Shown: positions 1 through 12,205, numbered from the stretch's first letter. The stretch is DNA of 64,000 nt from Rutstroemia sp. NJR-2017a BVV2 (GCA_002946415.1 NJPS01000034.1:909858-973857), one strand, 5' to 3'. The notes: generated from the letters alone by a model not told the origin. Numbers and translations are program-made.

Positions 1-377
1 CAAAGATATCGGCGACCAGCAAGGATGAAGTGTTAGAAGCACAACGCAAGTAACCCTGTTTTCAACATGACAAGGAGTTCAGCGGCTTTTATCCAGTACG
101 GATACAAGGGTCTGCCTACCCGAAATTATTATTATACTAACTACTGATACTACACGAATTAGATGCCTGATATCCGAATGTCGGCAAGGAGGGGTGCATC
201 AAATCCCCCCGACGCCGACTCCATAATTTTTCAGTCGATTGAACTGATTAATGGATGGAGACTATGCTCGGCGGAATTGATTGCGGCGGATCGTTTTATG
301 CATAGTTCTGTAGCGATGCTTGCATTTGATGTTCGCAGAAATTTGTCGTGGATGATTAACTTCAGAACATCATTGTA
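1..377. other. gene-free left edge
   Basis: I see no convincing coding signal here. It is the 3' flank of the zinc-cluster gene that ends at 378; only short unsupported reading frames are present. Confidence 0.5.
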
Positions 378-2068
378 TTACCCATATCTTAGGACGGTCG
401 TGATTATTCGGTGACCTCCTGGGGCACCCTCGTCCTTCTGCCTGCAACTGACTTTGATCTCCTCCTTCCTTCTGTCAACCTCAAAGCACTCCCCGTAAAG
501 TCGTTTATCCTCAGGAATGTTTCCTTCCTCGTCCATCCCTTCGTTTTCAAGTTGGATCTTCCAAGCAGCAATCCTAGCTACTATCCGACTATCCCACGCA
601 CCTTCCCTTCGATGGAAGCAAAGCAGTAGGGATAATGCTTCATCTCTTAAAGGTGGACAGTTGCGGCAATCCATTACCACGGAGTAGAGTGGAATTATTG
701 TACGAATCTCAAAGTCAAAGTATGGTTTTTCTGGCAGCAGTTAGTATATAGCAGATGAAAATCTAGAGAAACATACCCGTAGCCAAGCGTATTTCGTAAT
801 CAATAATGTCTCTAGAATAATCCACAAAGAATTTAAAATATGGGAGAAGGCGATCGGTAGACGTTTGCGGTGTGTTTAGACTGGTGACGAGGTTTATGAG
901 CAGTAGCAATCCTCGCACTCTCAGTGAGCCAGGTTGCAGTATTGGGTGTCCTGTTTCATCGCCTTTTTCTGGCAGGTTTGCCATGTATCGGCAGTAAGCC
1001 TCATCCCATTTGGTCAACTGGTCAACAAAATACCTTCTGAGCCCCAGCGCAGCACGAGGAATCTTTTCCTTTGGCGTGAATCTAAATTTGAATATTTCCA
1101 GATAGAAGTTCGATGCCCGCTTCACAAGGATAGAAAGACTTCTGATAGCCTCGTCCTGACTCGAAAAACATTCAGGGACAGACATCTGCTCTTTATCGAA
1201 TATGGCCCTGCGATAGGAAAACACCGAGTCGAACCCCATCGCCGAATAATTCTGGTTGTCGAGATGCATGAGAACACTCGCATATCTGGAATCCAGGCTT
1301 GCTTCAGATGGCGAGTCGGGGGTATTCGTAAGTAGTGCTCGAGCGCATTGCATGTGAGACGTTGCCAATTCCCGATTTCCGAAAAAGCAATCGAAGTATG
1401 CCAGTACCAGACACGATACGAACAAAGTCCTATTGGCATTCTTCGATCCTTTAGAGACTACGATAAAATCCCTGAGTGCTCGAATTGCTTTGCCATACTG
1501 ACGTAAAGCAAACTGCTCATGGACTGGCTGGGAGTGTGGAACGTCAAGCCGAAAGCTTTTCACAAGTGCAGAGACAGCAACAATACCATGGCGTATACAT
1601 GGTGACGTATGACTCTCGGGGAGAACTGCTTCGTTCCAAAAGAACGAATCGATCAGCATGGATTTGCGATATGCATCGTCCAGGACCATTCCGTATGGAT
1701 CCGTTGACGTGGAAGCGGCAAAATCTTGGAAGTAAAGTTGTTCTTGCTCGTCGAGCTCCAGATATGAAGGTTCCAAATGCGACAGTGAGGGTGGAGCGGG
1801 TCTAAGAGGAACCAGAACATGTCGGACAGTCTCCTTTTTCTTTGCTACCGGTGCCTGGACTACATAACCACGACATCTAATACCGGAATTGGTGCAGCGA
1901 AAGCAAGCGGGTTTGCCTTCATCGCACTTCAATCGTCTGAACCTGATAGAGAAGAAGATCAGCACACACCCAAAGACATACGTAAACCACTTACTTGCAC
2001 GTAACGCATCCGGATCTGACTTTTGGCTTGGAAGCCCTTCTTCTGACATAATTTGATAAGTCGCTCAT
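378..2068 (-). CDS. Zn2Cys6 fungal transcription factor (3 exons)
   Basis: Joined as complement(378..730, 777..1942, 1995..2068), 530 residues. The first exon starts at an ATG (2066-2068) and supplies the first two cysteines; splicing the 52-nt intron (1943-1994) gives Cys21, Cys24, Cys31, Cys38, Cys41, Cys48 in the order CxxCKFRRLKCDEGKPACFRC, a canonical binuclear zinc cluster with the basic RRLK segment. A 46-nt intron (731-776) then joins the middle exon to a C-terminal exon reading IIPLYSVVMDCRNCPP, a conserved stretch of the fungal-specific factor domain (PF11951-like), followed by a REGAWDS-type region. Expected role: nuclear sequence-specific DNA binding. The target genes are unknown; neighbours give no cluster context. 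Without the joins the zinc finger looks broken, which is an artefact. Confidence 0.9.
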
Positions 2069-3177
2069 CTTCAACTCCGACTCCAGACAACGTAAAGTAA
2101 TCACTAGTTCACAAACTGCTGGATTCTGGAATCATGCGAGGTGCGTGCGGGAAGGGTAAATTTAAGGTTCTATAATGTAGTTGCATCTCCATGTCGCAGC
2201 TGATGCAACTGGTTGGTTCCCTGGCTGAGCTTCGCGGCTAAGTTACGGCACGGGGTTAGGAAACAAGACATATCGTTGAGAAAGGCAGCTCAAAGTGTGA
2301 AACCGTCTTCTCTGACGTGCAAGAAGCAGGGATAAGTATTGCTCTGTAAATTGGTAGGGAGAAAAAGGAAGCCTTGTACTCACGCATGGCCCAGTAAGCG
2401 ATGTATGTCAGACCCTCAGAAGTGACCAGATGTTCAGGGGGCCCTGGACAGCGTCGAATATCGGCGAATGAGAACGGCGAATTCTATGATTAGCTCTCCT
2501 TATCACCGATTTATACAGTAAGCCTTGCTTTGCACAGCAGCCTGTCCAATAAGCATAGATGTTGGAAGCAATCCACTAAGCATAGAGGTTGGAAGTAATC
2601 CACTAAGCATAGAGGTTGGAAGCAACAGCAGCTTGCGGCTCGGTGGTCAGGCAATGCTGATGAATTCGAAGGATGGCTAGTAGTTACTCCAGTGCTGGCT
2701 TAGATCAAGAGACCTGGTGTCTTCCAGAAGGAGTAAGCAGCTTGGGGAAGATAGATCCTCTATCTCATCGGTCGGAGATACTCAATGACTGCGCCAATGT
2801 GGGCGGGGGAGCTGCGACAGAGCTAATGCGAAAACGTCTTGGAAAGAATAGCCGCTCGTCGTAAACCGAGATACCCCATGGTCAATTGCAACCAAGTGCT
2901 ATTATTGGTCATGTCTATGTAGAATTTTATTGGCGACAGGGACTATGTGTGTGGGTGGCCAACAGCAAGGAGCGGTTACTGTTAGAGGCCGGACGGGCCC
3001 GGAAGAACTATGTGCCAGTCGGGCAACTTCTTTTCTTTGACCCCGCGATTCACACTGGAGAATATTGGCTTATGCAAATTTGCGACAAGATTTCCTTTTT
3101 TCTCTAGGACTTGGATCCGAACTCCCACACACACAGCGGATTCGTGTTGTCGAATCCAGTATCGGCGTTCATTCGAA
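2069..3177. other. intergenic between the zinc-cluster gene and DPH3
   Basis: This is a shared divergent upstream region of about 1.1 kb. It contains a short tandem repeat at 2551-2624 (listed separately). No ORF in it has recognisable homology. Confidence 0.5.
2551..2624. repeat. short tandem repeat, about 27-bp unit, three copies
   Basis: Three successive copies of a unit containing AAGCATAGAGGTTGGAAG and AATCCACT differ by only a few bases. It lies in the upstream region of two divergent genes and has no coding potential. Confidence 0.8.
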
Positions 3178-3566
3178 ATGGCAGAAAACATCTACGACGA
3201 AATCGAAATCGAGGATATGACCTACGATCCGGTTTTACAAATCTACCATTATCCATGCCCATGTGGCGACCGCTTCGAAATTGGGATCGCTGATTTGAGA
3301 GATGGAGAAGATATAGGTGTATGTCCAAGTTGTAGCCTGATGATTCGAGTCATCTTTGAAGTGGTAAGTCAGTCTTGTACTCTGGTTGAATTTGCGCGAA
3401 ACGACTGGCATGGTTGGACGCCCTCGCATGGCATGGTTGGATGGAGAGGCATAGCATTCGGCGCCACAGGCCTTTTCCCGCGAAGTTTTACTGACTGTGA
3501 GCTCAGGATGATTTACCCAAACCAGAAGGTGACCAGGGCGGTGCGCAGGTCGCAGTTTCGACATGA
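3178..3566 (+). CDS. DPH3: DPH3, CSL-type zinc protein of diphthamide synthesis
   Basis: Joined 3178..3363 and 3507..3566, 81 residues, matching the usual size (about 82). It carries the CSL zinc motif: Cys27, Cys29 ([10 protein letters not shown]) and Cys49, Cys52 ([13 protein letters not shown]). The 143-nt intron begins GTAAGT and ends GCTCAG; the second exon starts DDLPKP, typical of the family tail. Known role: Dph3/Kti11 donates electrons to the Dph1-Dph2 radical enzyme that starts diphthamide formation on elongation factor 2, and it also works with Elongator-linked tRNA modification; it is cytosolic. A longer in-frame ORF from 3010 exists, but the family start [14 protein letters not shown] fixes the ATG at 3178. 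Confidence 0.95.
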
Positions 3567-4171
3567 CGTGAACTCAGAGAATTACAACATACAAGGTCAG
3601 AGTCATCGGGGAGAAGGCTAGTCATATAAAGTGTCTTGCGCGCCGATAAAGGATCCGGTCAAGTCATGGCTGAAATCTGCACAATACCAGCATTTCGAAG
3701 CGCTGCTCGAAGCCACCAAAGCTATGGGCAGTCGATCTAGTTCGTCAAGGCAACGTGAAGGACAAACGCTGAGTCAATCATGTCGCAGCAGGCAAAGCAA
3801 ACATGAAGCGGGTTGCTAGGTCACTAAACTGCTAGATCACTGACCTGGTCGAAAAGCCACTGATTATCTGCGGGAGCAGAAGACGGGATGAGCACGATTC
3901 GCTCAATATTATACGTCAGGTTCAAGCCATTGCATAGCAAATTCTGGTGAATTCCGGAGATTTCAATATCAAATCCTTACGATCCACAAGAACTAAACCT
4001 CCATCGGTATTAAGAATTGTAAAGGAACATGTACTGCTTTCTCAAGTTTCCATGAAGCTTTGCATCGTGAATCTGTCAAAAGCACCATCCCATATCCATT
4101 TTGATATCCGTAACTTGCAAGAAGTGCCTCTTCCACCCTTTCCATTGACATGCCTCATCAACCCCGGGCGT
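3567..4171. other. intergenic between DPH3 and frataxin (convergent 3' ends)
   Basis: Two genes converge here, so this stretch should hold their 3' ends. I see no coding region I can support. Confidence 0.5.
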
Positions 4172-4867
4172 TTACTCGTCTCCCTGCATTTCCGGCGTGT
4201 ACGAGCGAGACAGATCGACACCAATTTCCTTCAGCAACAGCTCATTCAAGGAGCTTCCATCTCTCAAGTAAATCCACTCGCCTTCACCTGTGCCTTCCTT
4301 CGAGTCTTGTCCTTCACTGGTGACCACAAAATCGTAGCGCTTAGGGCCTGATATTGGGGACGAAAGCCAGATCTGTTTGTTTGGTGGTTGCTTATTGATT
4401 ACATACGTGCCGATGGGTGGGAAAGTGAGATTGAGGACGCCAGCCTGTGTATGTTGACGTTAGCTCAAGCTTGCTTTGAAAGGTTCGCATTATCACTAGG
4501 AGGCACATACACTGTACTCAACATCAACGTCTTCTCTCTCCTCTTGTAGTTCCTCTAGCTTCTCAACCACCATATTCATGTATTCCTCTGACAGTTCCTG
4601 ATACTGAGCCGCAGTGAGCTCGGCGGCCTGTTTGTGAGGGGCATTACTTTCTGGCTCATGCGGGTGCGGATCCTCAGACTCGGGTGATATGCCCTTTCGC
4701 ACTCGATTCGTGTATGTAAGTGAACGAATTGGCCCGGATCTAAAGAGGGGACGCGCCAGGGTAAGTGCGCTACGGGGAGCGACGACGGAGCGGAGGACTG
4801 ATGGCTGTTGATTATGCACAAGGCGTGCGGATCCCCGCAGAAACTTCGTGAGAACCGCGCGAACCAT
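4172..4867 (-). CDS. YFH1: frataxin, mitochondrial iron-sulfur assembly protein
   Basis: Joined as complement(4172..4444, 4511..4867), 209 residues. The first exon encodes an Arg/Ser-rich presequence-like N-terminus (roughly residues 1-60, typical of mitochondrial import) and the acidic first helix ending [16 protein letters not shown] 66-nt intron (GTATGT...CAG) leads to [19 protein letters not shown] and the [19 protein letters not shown] block, both diagnostic of frataxin. Known role: it stimulates the cysteine desulfurase of the Fe-S scaffold complex in the matrix and is linked to iron handling. It is divergent from AP-3 sigma across 284 bp, which probably holds both promoters. Confidence 0.96.
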
Positions 4868-5151
4868 TTTGTTGCTTTAATTGGTATGAAAGGGTGGTAC
4901 AAAAGAATTAAAAGGATGAAGACTATGAACTGTCAATGTAATTGAAGTCACAATTTCGCTGAGAAGCACCTGTTTGTTCAAGGTTCTATGAAGCTTGGGT
5001 TGAAGCTTTCGAGCTACCCCACGTTTCGCTAAGTGGGCCGGACGGGACGAGACATGCCGACTTCAGGTTCGTCTTGGCTCCAGCCTTCTTGCATCAGCCT
5101 TCCCGTAATCAAACAGAGTGCGAGGAGATACTTCAACACACCCAAGTCACG
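4868..5151. promoter_or_regulatory. shared divergent promoter region of frataxin and AP-3 sigma
   Basis: The 284 bp between two ATGs on opposite strands must hold both 5' leaders and promoters. No specific factor site is claimed. Confidence 0.6.
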
Positions 5152-5770
5152 ATGATCAACGCTGTCTTGGTTTTCAATAATGCGGGACAACCGCGTCTTA
5201 CAAAGTTCTACACTCAACTGGTAGGAGAACCCCGCCATATCAATCAAAAGGTCTTTTAGTTAACAGCAAGCCTAGGAAACATCCGTCCAGCAACGACTGA
5301 TATCCGAGATATTTACACTCGTTTCGAACCGCCCTTCTGGCTCCTGCAACTTTCTTCCTCTCCCACCGCTGCTCGCTTCCTCCTCGACCTCCAAATCCGA
5401 CTCCTCTCCGCACAACGACGTCCCATCCCTAGTGACTTATCGTCACTATGCTACCTTGTACTTCATCATAATATCTACGTCGACCGAGTCGCCTCTTGCA
5501 TTGATAGACCTTATACAAGTGTACGTGGAGGCTTTGGATAGACTGTTTGAGAATGTGTGCGAGCTAGATTTGATTTTCAACTTCGAGATATTGCATGCTA
5601 CGCTGGCGGAGATGATTGTTGGCGGGGTGGTGATTGAGACACAACTGGAGAGGGTAGTGGAGGGGGTGAGGGCACAAGGAAAGGTGGCGAAGAGGCCAGT
5701 AAACGAAGGGAGGGGAGGTGCCTTAAGCGGTATGGGGATGGGAGGGAATTTTGCCTGGGCAGGGAGGTGA
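5152..5770 (+). CDS. APS3: AP-3 adaptor complex, sigma subunit
   Basis: Joined 5152..5220 and 5276..5770, 187 residues. Exon 1 reads MINAVLVFNNAGQPRLTKFY, the family N-terminus. The 55-nt intron ends CCTAG, so exon 2 starts ETSVQQRLISEIF and keeps frame; an alternative AG 15 bases later would drop five residues. The core YVEALDRLFENVCELDLIFN and EMIVGGVVIET is diagnostic of sigma-adaptin 3. A low-complexity insert (about 30 residues, Pro/Ser-rich) follows the first strand block. Known role: small chain of AP-3, which sorts cargo from the Golgi/endosome to the vacuole. It is cytosolic and membrane recruited. Confidence 0.94.
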
Positions 5771-6157
5771 AATATTGTGTTGTTCGGAGATCATTCAACT
5801 CTACCTAATATCACACAGTCACACGAGCCAGAGAGGACAGAAGCTGGGGAGCATGAAGCTGCGCAACCGCAATCACGCCTACAGAGCTTTTCAAGTAGAT
5901 GCGCTTCTAAGACTTCAAGCGCTCAGAAGATGGCAGAGGGTTGTCAGACAGCGACGGAGCGAGGTATACTGGAGGTTCGAATGTTTCGATGACACCATTT
6001 TTACGACAGTCGAAGGATTCAAGAGCGGAGTGTCGATGTTCCTATGGAGCTATGCTCTGCTCTTAAAGCCCACCCAAATACCATTATGTTATATCCATAA
6101 CCAACGCCTTGCAATGTATTAGAACGAATGTACTAGTTAGTGATGAAATGGCACAAT
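5771..6157. other. intergenic, convergent 3' ends
   Basis: This lies between the AP-3 sigma stop and the end of the small membrane-protein gene. A plus-strand ORF (5853-6122) covers part of it but has no recognisable features. Confidence 0.4.
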
Positions 6158-6677
6158 TCATTTCCTTGCGTCCACCACTGGTGATGCACTATTCGGTTGT
6201 TCGACACGTCTGCGTACTGGATCTCTCGTCCATATCGAACCTGTGAGGCCGAAAAACCATTTTCGAATCTAGAATCCGTTAGTGGGCTGTTCGATATAAA
6301 CACAAGAATATGACCATACTCCATCGAATGGCGTATGCGCAGAAGCCGAGCCCTTACTCCAATCTGCGAACAGCACTCCATAGACTATCACAACTATATT
6401 TGCTGTAGTTAGTGATGGTCCTCTAATGCTCGAAGCGCTGCTTACAAAGGATGGATCCCAATTGAACGACCTTGACACCCTTCGTCCATCCAGGTCTTGC
6501 CCACTTTAGCTTTGCTCTTCTCTTATATCTCCGTTCCAGACGGAATTGATGTTTCTGCGAAAGTTTCGCAAAATCGGGTGGCCATAACCGTTTTGCTTTA
6601 TAGGGGTTCTGATATATGTTGAAAGGTATTTTCGAGTGAGTCTGCTGCGCAGCTCTTCGTGCGATTGTCCAGAACAT
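6158..6677 (-). CDS. small conserved single-pass membrane protein, probably mitochondrial
   Basis: Joined as complement(6158..6240, 6358..6402, 6446..6677), 119 residues; all three junctions are GT-AG and keep frame. The N-terminus MFWTIARRAAQQ is amphipathic and basic, then comes a strongly basic patch FRLERRYKRRAKLKWARP, then one hydrophobic segment around ILSNIVVIVYGVLFADW, then a short polar tail. I recognise the pattern as a fungal conserved protein of this size but know no assigned function; mitochondrial location is inferred from the N-terminus only. It is divergent from leucyl-tRNA synthetase with 242 bp between ATGs. The middle exon is only 45 nt, so the model deserves transcript support. 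Confidence 0.7.
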
Positions 6678-6919
6678 TTTCTGCCGGCGAGCTTTGTCAA
6701 CGAGCCCTTCGACGCATCAAATCACCGAGTGCGCCAGACGTACTTGCAATAATTGGTGCCTGGACATGAAGGCACTAATGCATCAACCCCACCACCCGCA
6801 ATTTGTCGAGTTGAGTCGATTTTCTATGCGAAATTTGGTGAGTCAGTGTAGGTTTGGAAGAAAACATACACACTCCCCGAAAAAGATACTGGACAGGCTG
6901 TTGTTCAATTATCTAAATC

Positions 6920-9900
6920 ATGGCAGCTGTTGAAGCCACTGCGAAGGCTTTGGAGAATGCCACAATCTCCAAGACCAAAGAGTTGAAAGGCGTAAGTACC
7001 CCTCCATTCTCAAATATCAGAGCCGTCTAACCAAGCCTTTGCGGATATAGACAGAGAAAAGAGATACCCTCGTTGCAATCGAGAAGAAATACCAAGCACA
7101 ATGGGAGAAAGATGGCGTTTTCCAGCCGGATGCTCCTTCGACCTCCGAAGTACCCCTCCATTCGATATCCGCCGCTGAGTTGCGCGAGCAGCACCCTAAA
7201 TTCTTTGGCACGATGGCCTACCCCTACATGAACGGCACTTTGCACGCGGGACACAGTTTCACTGTCAGCAAGGTCGAGTTCACGGCTGGTTTTGCGCGTA
7301 TGCAGGGAAAGAGGACTTTGTTCCCTATGGGTTTCCATTTGACGGGATTGCCCATCAAAGCATGCGCAGACAAACTTGTGAACGAGGTGAAGCTGTTCGG
7401 TAAGAATTTCGAAAACTACAAGGAGGAAGAAGAGGTTGCGGAAACAAAGACAAGCACACCAACTCCAAGCACACACCACGAGGATGTTACAAAATTCACA
7501 GCGAAAAAGGGAAAGGCAGCCGCAAAGGTGGTCAAGATGAAGTACCAGTTCCAAATTATGAGAGCTTTGGGAATTCCAATGGAGAAGATTCATGAGTTCG
7601 CAGACCCTCATCATTGGGGTGCATACTTCTCGCCGCTTTGCAGACAAGACTTAACGAACTTTGGTGCACGTATCGACTGGAGGAGATCTTTTGTCACCAC
7701 TGACGCCAATCCATATTACGATGCATTCGTTCGATGGCAGATGAACCGCCTCAAGGAGCTTAAGAAAATTAAGTTCGGAAAGAGGTACACAATTTATTCA
7801 CCAAAGGATGGACAGCCATGTATGGACCACGATCGAAGCGATGGAGAAGGTGTTGGACCCCAAGACTACACAGCCCTGAAATTGAAGGTCAAGGAATGGG
7901 CACCGGAAGCGGCAGCTGCCATTAAGGGCAAGGTCCCGGAAGATGCAGATATATTCTTCGTGCCTGCGACACTTCGACCAGAAACCATGTATGGACAGAC
8001 ATGTTGTTTCGTGGGTCCAAAAATCGTATATGGAGTGTTCAAAGTCTCAGAAAAGAGTTATTTCGTCATTACCGATCGTGCAGCGAGGAATATGTCGTAC
8101 CAAGATATCTTCCCTCAAAATGGAGCGGCAGAAAAGGTAGCAGAAGTTGTTGGCTCGGCATGCGTTGGTACGCTCGTTGAAGCTCCTCTTTCGATTCACA
8201 CAGCAGGTGTCCGAATTCTTCCTATGGAATCGGTGCTCCCAACAAAGGGTACTGGAGTTGTAACATCTGTTCCATCAGACAGTCCAGACGATTACGCTAC
8301 GGTTACAGATCTTGCCAAGAAAGCAGATTATTATGGCATCAAAAAGGAGTGGGCAGAGTTAGAAATCGTTCCTATAATTAGTACTCCCTCATACGGAGAT
8401 CTTGCAGCGCCGTTCTTGGTCAAAAAGCTTAAGATTGCTTCACCCAAAGACAAGCAGAAGCTGGAAGAGGCGAAAGAGCTTGCTTACAAAGAAGGCTACT
8501 ATCAAGGTACTATGGCTATCGGAGAATTCAAGGGCGAGAAAGTCGAAGTAGCCAAGCCCAAGGTTAGGCAACAACTTATTGATGCCGGTCAAGCATTCGC
8601 GTACTCTGAGCCAGAACGAAAAGTGACTAGTCGTTCCGGAGACGATTGTTGTGTTGCATTGATGGATCAGTGGTATCTTGATTACGGAGAAGATTCGTGG
8701 AAAAAGACTGCTCTTGAATACGTTGATAATGGCTTGAACACGTATTCACCAGAGACGAAGAACGGATTTGAGGGTGTTCTCAACTGGCTTAATCAATGGG
8801 CATGTGCCAGAACTTACGGCCTTGGTTCGAAGCTCCCTTGGGATCCTCACTTCTTGGTTGAGAGTTTGAGTGACAGTACCATTTATATGGCATACTACAC
8901 AATCGCTCACTACCTCCACACAGATATCTTTGGTCAGAACCAAGGTCTCGCCAAAATCAAGCCGGAACAAATGACAGACGAAATATGGGACTATGTCTTT
9001 GCCCGTCGGGAGCTCAGCGATGAAATTTTGAACGACAGCAAGATTCCCAAGGAGACACTCGCATCCATGCGCAGAGAATTTGAGTACTGGTATCCGCTTG
9101 ATCTTCGAGTATCTGGGAAGGATCTCATTCCTAACCATCTCACTTTCTTCCTCTACATTCATCTTGCTATTTTCCCTCCTGAGTACTGGCCAAAGGGTGT
9201 ACGTGCCAATGGACACTTACTCTTGAACGGTGAAAAGATGAGTAAGTCAACCGGTAACTTCATGACTCTGCACGACATGATCAACAAGTACGGTGCGGAT
9301 GCAAGTCGTATTGCTTTGGCCGATGCAGGAGATGGAGTTGCAGATGCCAATTTCGAAGAAGACGTCGCTGACAACAATGTCCTACGTCTCTACACCCTCA
9401 GGGAATGGTGTGAGGAGATGGTCAAAGAACAAGACAAACTCCGAACTGGTGAGAAGAATGACTTCCTAGATGCTCTTTTTGAGAATGAAATGAACGCCAT
9501 TGTTCATGACTGTTATCGACACTACGAAGCGACCGACTACAAGCTTGCTCTTAAATCCGCCCTTTACGATTTTACAGGTGCTCGAGACTTCTACCGAGAA
9601 GCAAGTATTGCTGCCGGAGTCAAGATGCACAAGGATCTCATCTTCCAATACATTGAACTCCAAGCCCTTCTCCTCACAGTCGTCGCCCCTCATTGGTCCG
9701 AATACATCTGGCTCGAGGTTCTCCACAAGCCTTCTACTATTCAAAATGCTCTATACCCTGTCGTTCCCGCCCCAGTCACCTCCCTCACTGCCGCTCGTGA
9801 CTACGTCCGCTCTACATCCTCAAGCATCACTTCTGCCGAAGCCGCTCAACAAAAGAAGAAGGCTAAAGGGAAAGACATTGGGTACGACCTCAAGAAGCCC

Positions 9901-10356
9901 AAGAAGCTTACCATTTTCTCTGCTGCCAATTTCCCAGCTTGGCAAGAGAAATACATCGATCTTGTACGCGAAGCATGGAATCCAGAAACGAAGAGCGCGA
10001 ACGACAAAGAGTTAAATGGAAAGATTGCCAAAATGGGAGAGATGAAGAAAGCAATGCCATTTGTTCAAATCCTAAAGAGAAGATTACAGCAAGGGGAGAA
10101 TCCAGAACAGGTCTTTGAACGTAAATTGGCGTTCGATGAGAAACAGACATTGAAGAATATGGTACCGGGATTGAAGAAAGCAGCGGGATTGAGTGTAGTG
10201 GAGTTAGTGGTCGTTGTTGGTGAGGAAGGTGGAAAGAAGGGAATTGTGATTAGTACGGAGGGCGGGGAAGACAAAGATTATGGTGATCTTCCAAGTATGG
10301 CAGAGTCGGCTGTTCCTGGTGTACCGACTTTCTTGTTTGAGAATGTGGAGGTTTGA
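6920..10356 (+). CDS. CDC60: leucyl-tRNA synthetase, cytosolic
   Basis: Joined 6920..6991 and 7051..10356, 1125 residues, the usual size of the eukaryotic/archaeal-type cytosolic enzyme. A 59-nt intron (GTAAGT...ATAG) follows the first 24 codons. The class I HIGH motif appears as LHAGH near residues 89-92, and the KMSKS loop as EKMSKSTGNF near residue 753. The long insertion between them (CP1, with LVEAPLSIHTAG and PSDSPDDY) is the editing domain that hydrolyses mischarged tRNA. The C-terminal third holds the anticodon-binding bundle and a Lys-rich extension. It charges tRNA-Leu with leucine using ATP and also serves as a leucine sensor for TORC1 in yeast. Confidence 0.97.
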
Positions 10357-11461
10357 GGATTTTCAATATGTCAGGAATGTAAGTGCTCAAGCGACGAGAA
10401 CGGAAAATTCAACGAATGATGAGAAGATAAGACGAGGTCAAGAAGACGAAGATAAATTAGAATCACTGTCTTGAATGAGAATCTGTTACTCAATTTGCGC
10501 GTACGCTTTATTTCTGAGAGCAAACTTCGATGAAGGTTGAAGGCTGGATGCCACATTCCTCGGGTGGATACGGATGGATGGAGAACGGATGCGGCATGAC
10601 AGAAGGTAAGCTGCTTGGAAAAGATTTATTGCTGGAAGCTGTCAACTTCACCACGTGATAGACTGGTGGGTAGTACTGATATCTTGCTGTGCTCGTATGT
10701 GTGTTTAGATATAATGGGTAAGTATCAGTGGTATAATGGCGCTCACTATGTCCATCCGCTTGCCATGCTTTCGCCAGGCTTGATCTACTTCAATCGCTGG
10801 ACGTCATCTGGTTGCCACCACTTTTGCATAGGAATGCGGGTGGCTTGGAGTGAGCGACGCGAACAGATGGATATCTAACCAAGAAAATGCAGAAGTACAT
10901 GTGACATACGAATGCAGGACGGATATACTGAATGACATAATTCTGTAAGGTAGAGGTAAAGTATTCTCCTTTCCATAACCGTCGTTCTTCCGGCAATTTC
11001 CAAAAATAGCACAAATTTTCGTTACAACAACCGTTTTCAATTTCTCACTATACAGACTGTATACGCTCTTAATTGTTCGCATCAAGTACCTTCTTTGCTT
11101 TGTCGCCATCTTCCCTCATACATCATCGTTTTGAAGTCTTCCCCTCCTCCAACCGCGTTCAAAATCGACTTCCGCAACCATGACCTTCACCACAGTGAAC
11201 AGCAACACTCCGCTATCGTTGACCCCAACATTTCCGCACGCAGTATCAAACGTGAATAAAGAATCGTACTAGAGAATAAGATCTTGTATATAACCAAGCT
11301 ATCCATAATTCCCATCCCATGACCTGATTAATTCTGTGAAACTCTTCCAGTCGTTTTCTCATCACATCTAGATCTCAAGTTAGACTTTTGCAGCTGTCAG
11401 CCACACAACACTTAAATTCATAACAAGAAAACAAGAAACCGACCTTGGTATCTCAGCAATC
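10357..11461. other. intergenic, leucyl-tRNA synthetase to GPI-type wall protein
   Basis: About 1.1 kb without a supported gene. The part nearest 11461 is pyrimidine-rich and probably the promoter and leader of the downstream gene; it contains a 30-codon upstream ORF (ATG at 11180) that I do not claim as a gene. Confidence 0.4.
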
Positions 11462-12205
11462 ATGCGTTTTAGCACCCCCATCCTCCTCGCGAGCGTCATC
11501 GCCTTCGCCTCGGCCCAAGACACCGAGTCCCTCGACGCTCTAGGACGTCCTCGTACCAGTACCACCACTGTCCGTACCACTGTCCGCACAACTACCAGCA
11601 GCAGCGTAAAAACCACCTCCATCACGACTGTCACTCCCAGCACAACCGTCACTCCCAGCAGCAGCCACAGCACCACCATCACCACCTCCCCCTCCTCGTC
11701 ATCGTCGTCCTCTGGCCGGGGTACAAGCACCGACTCCGGACGCATCACAACCACGACCCGCGACCGCAACGACACCACCACCATCGTCCCCCCTCCTCTC
11801 ACCCCCACCTCCTCCATCCGCAACACCACCACCGTGCCACCTTTCACCACCGGTGGAAACCTGACAACCATCAACCCGCCCCCTCTCACCCTTACCAGCG
11901 AGACCGAGACCCGTCGTACAGACGCCTCGATCGTTGTTACGACGTCTCTCACCAATGTTGTCCCGCCCATCGTCGCTACTACCAATTTGCCCCTTGTCCC
12001 CCTCATCACTACCTTCACGCAGAACGGGGTCGTGGTTACGAGCACCCGGCCAAATGGTGGTGTGGTTATTAGTGGGACCACGGTCCCGATTGCGAGCGTG
12101 ACTGCTACGCCAACACCGTTTGTCGGTGGAGCGAAGGCACTTCAGGAGGGAAGTTGTGTGGTTGGATTGGTGGCGTTTGCTGTTGGTGGGCTACTTTTGT
12201 TGTAG
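11462..12205 (+). CDS. Ser/Thr-rich secreted protein, probably GPI-anchored
   Basis: Single exon, 247 residues. The N-terminus MRFSTPILLASVIAFASAQ is a clean signal peptide with likely cleavage after ASA. The mature part is about half Ser/Thr, with repeated TTTVRTTVRTTT-like runs, TPSS and PPPLTPTSS, the pattern of heavy O-mannosylation. The C-terminus has a small-residue stretch (GGAKALQEGS) followed by a hydrophobic tail ending GGLLLL, which fits a GPI attachment signal. Expected place: plasma membrane or cell wall. I cannot assign a structural family; it looks like a wall mannoprotein. The long antisense ORF across it is a codon-bias shadow. Confidence 0.8.
   Translation: MRFSTPILLASVIAFASAQDTESLDALGRPRTSTTTVRTTVRTTTSSSVKTTSITTVTPSTTVTPSSSHSTTITTSPSSSSSSSGRGTSTDSGRITTTTRDRNDTTTIVPPPLTPTSSIRNTTTVPPFTTGGNLTTINPPPLTLTSETETRRTDASIVVTTSLTNVVPPIVATTNLPLVPLITTFTQNGVVVTSTRPNGGVVISGTTVPIASVTATPTPFVGGAKALQEGSCVVGLVAFAVGGLLLL

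Noticed and set aside
763..2049. A 428-codon regulator model with a damaged zinc cluster
   Set aside because: Two introns were read through. Joining the exons restores all six cysteines and the conserved C-terminus.
3010..3621. A 203-codon ORF over DPH3
   Set aside because: It combines leader sequence, the DPH3 first exon and a retained intron. The spliced 81-residue model matches the family exactly.
7027..7647. A 206-codon antisense ORF over leucyl-tRNA synthetase
   Set aside because: It lies opposite the conserved HIGH-motif region and has no features of its own.
11380..12081. A 233-codon antisense ORF rich in Val
   Set aside because: It is the complement of Thr/Ser-rich codons of the wall protein and has no independent features.
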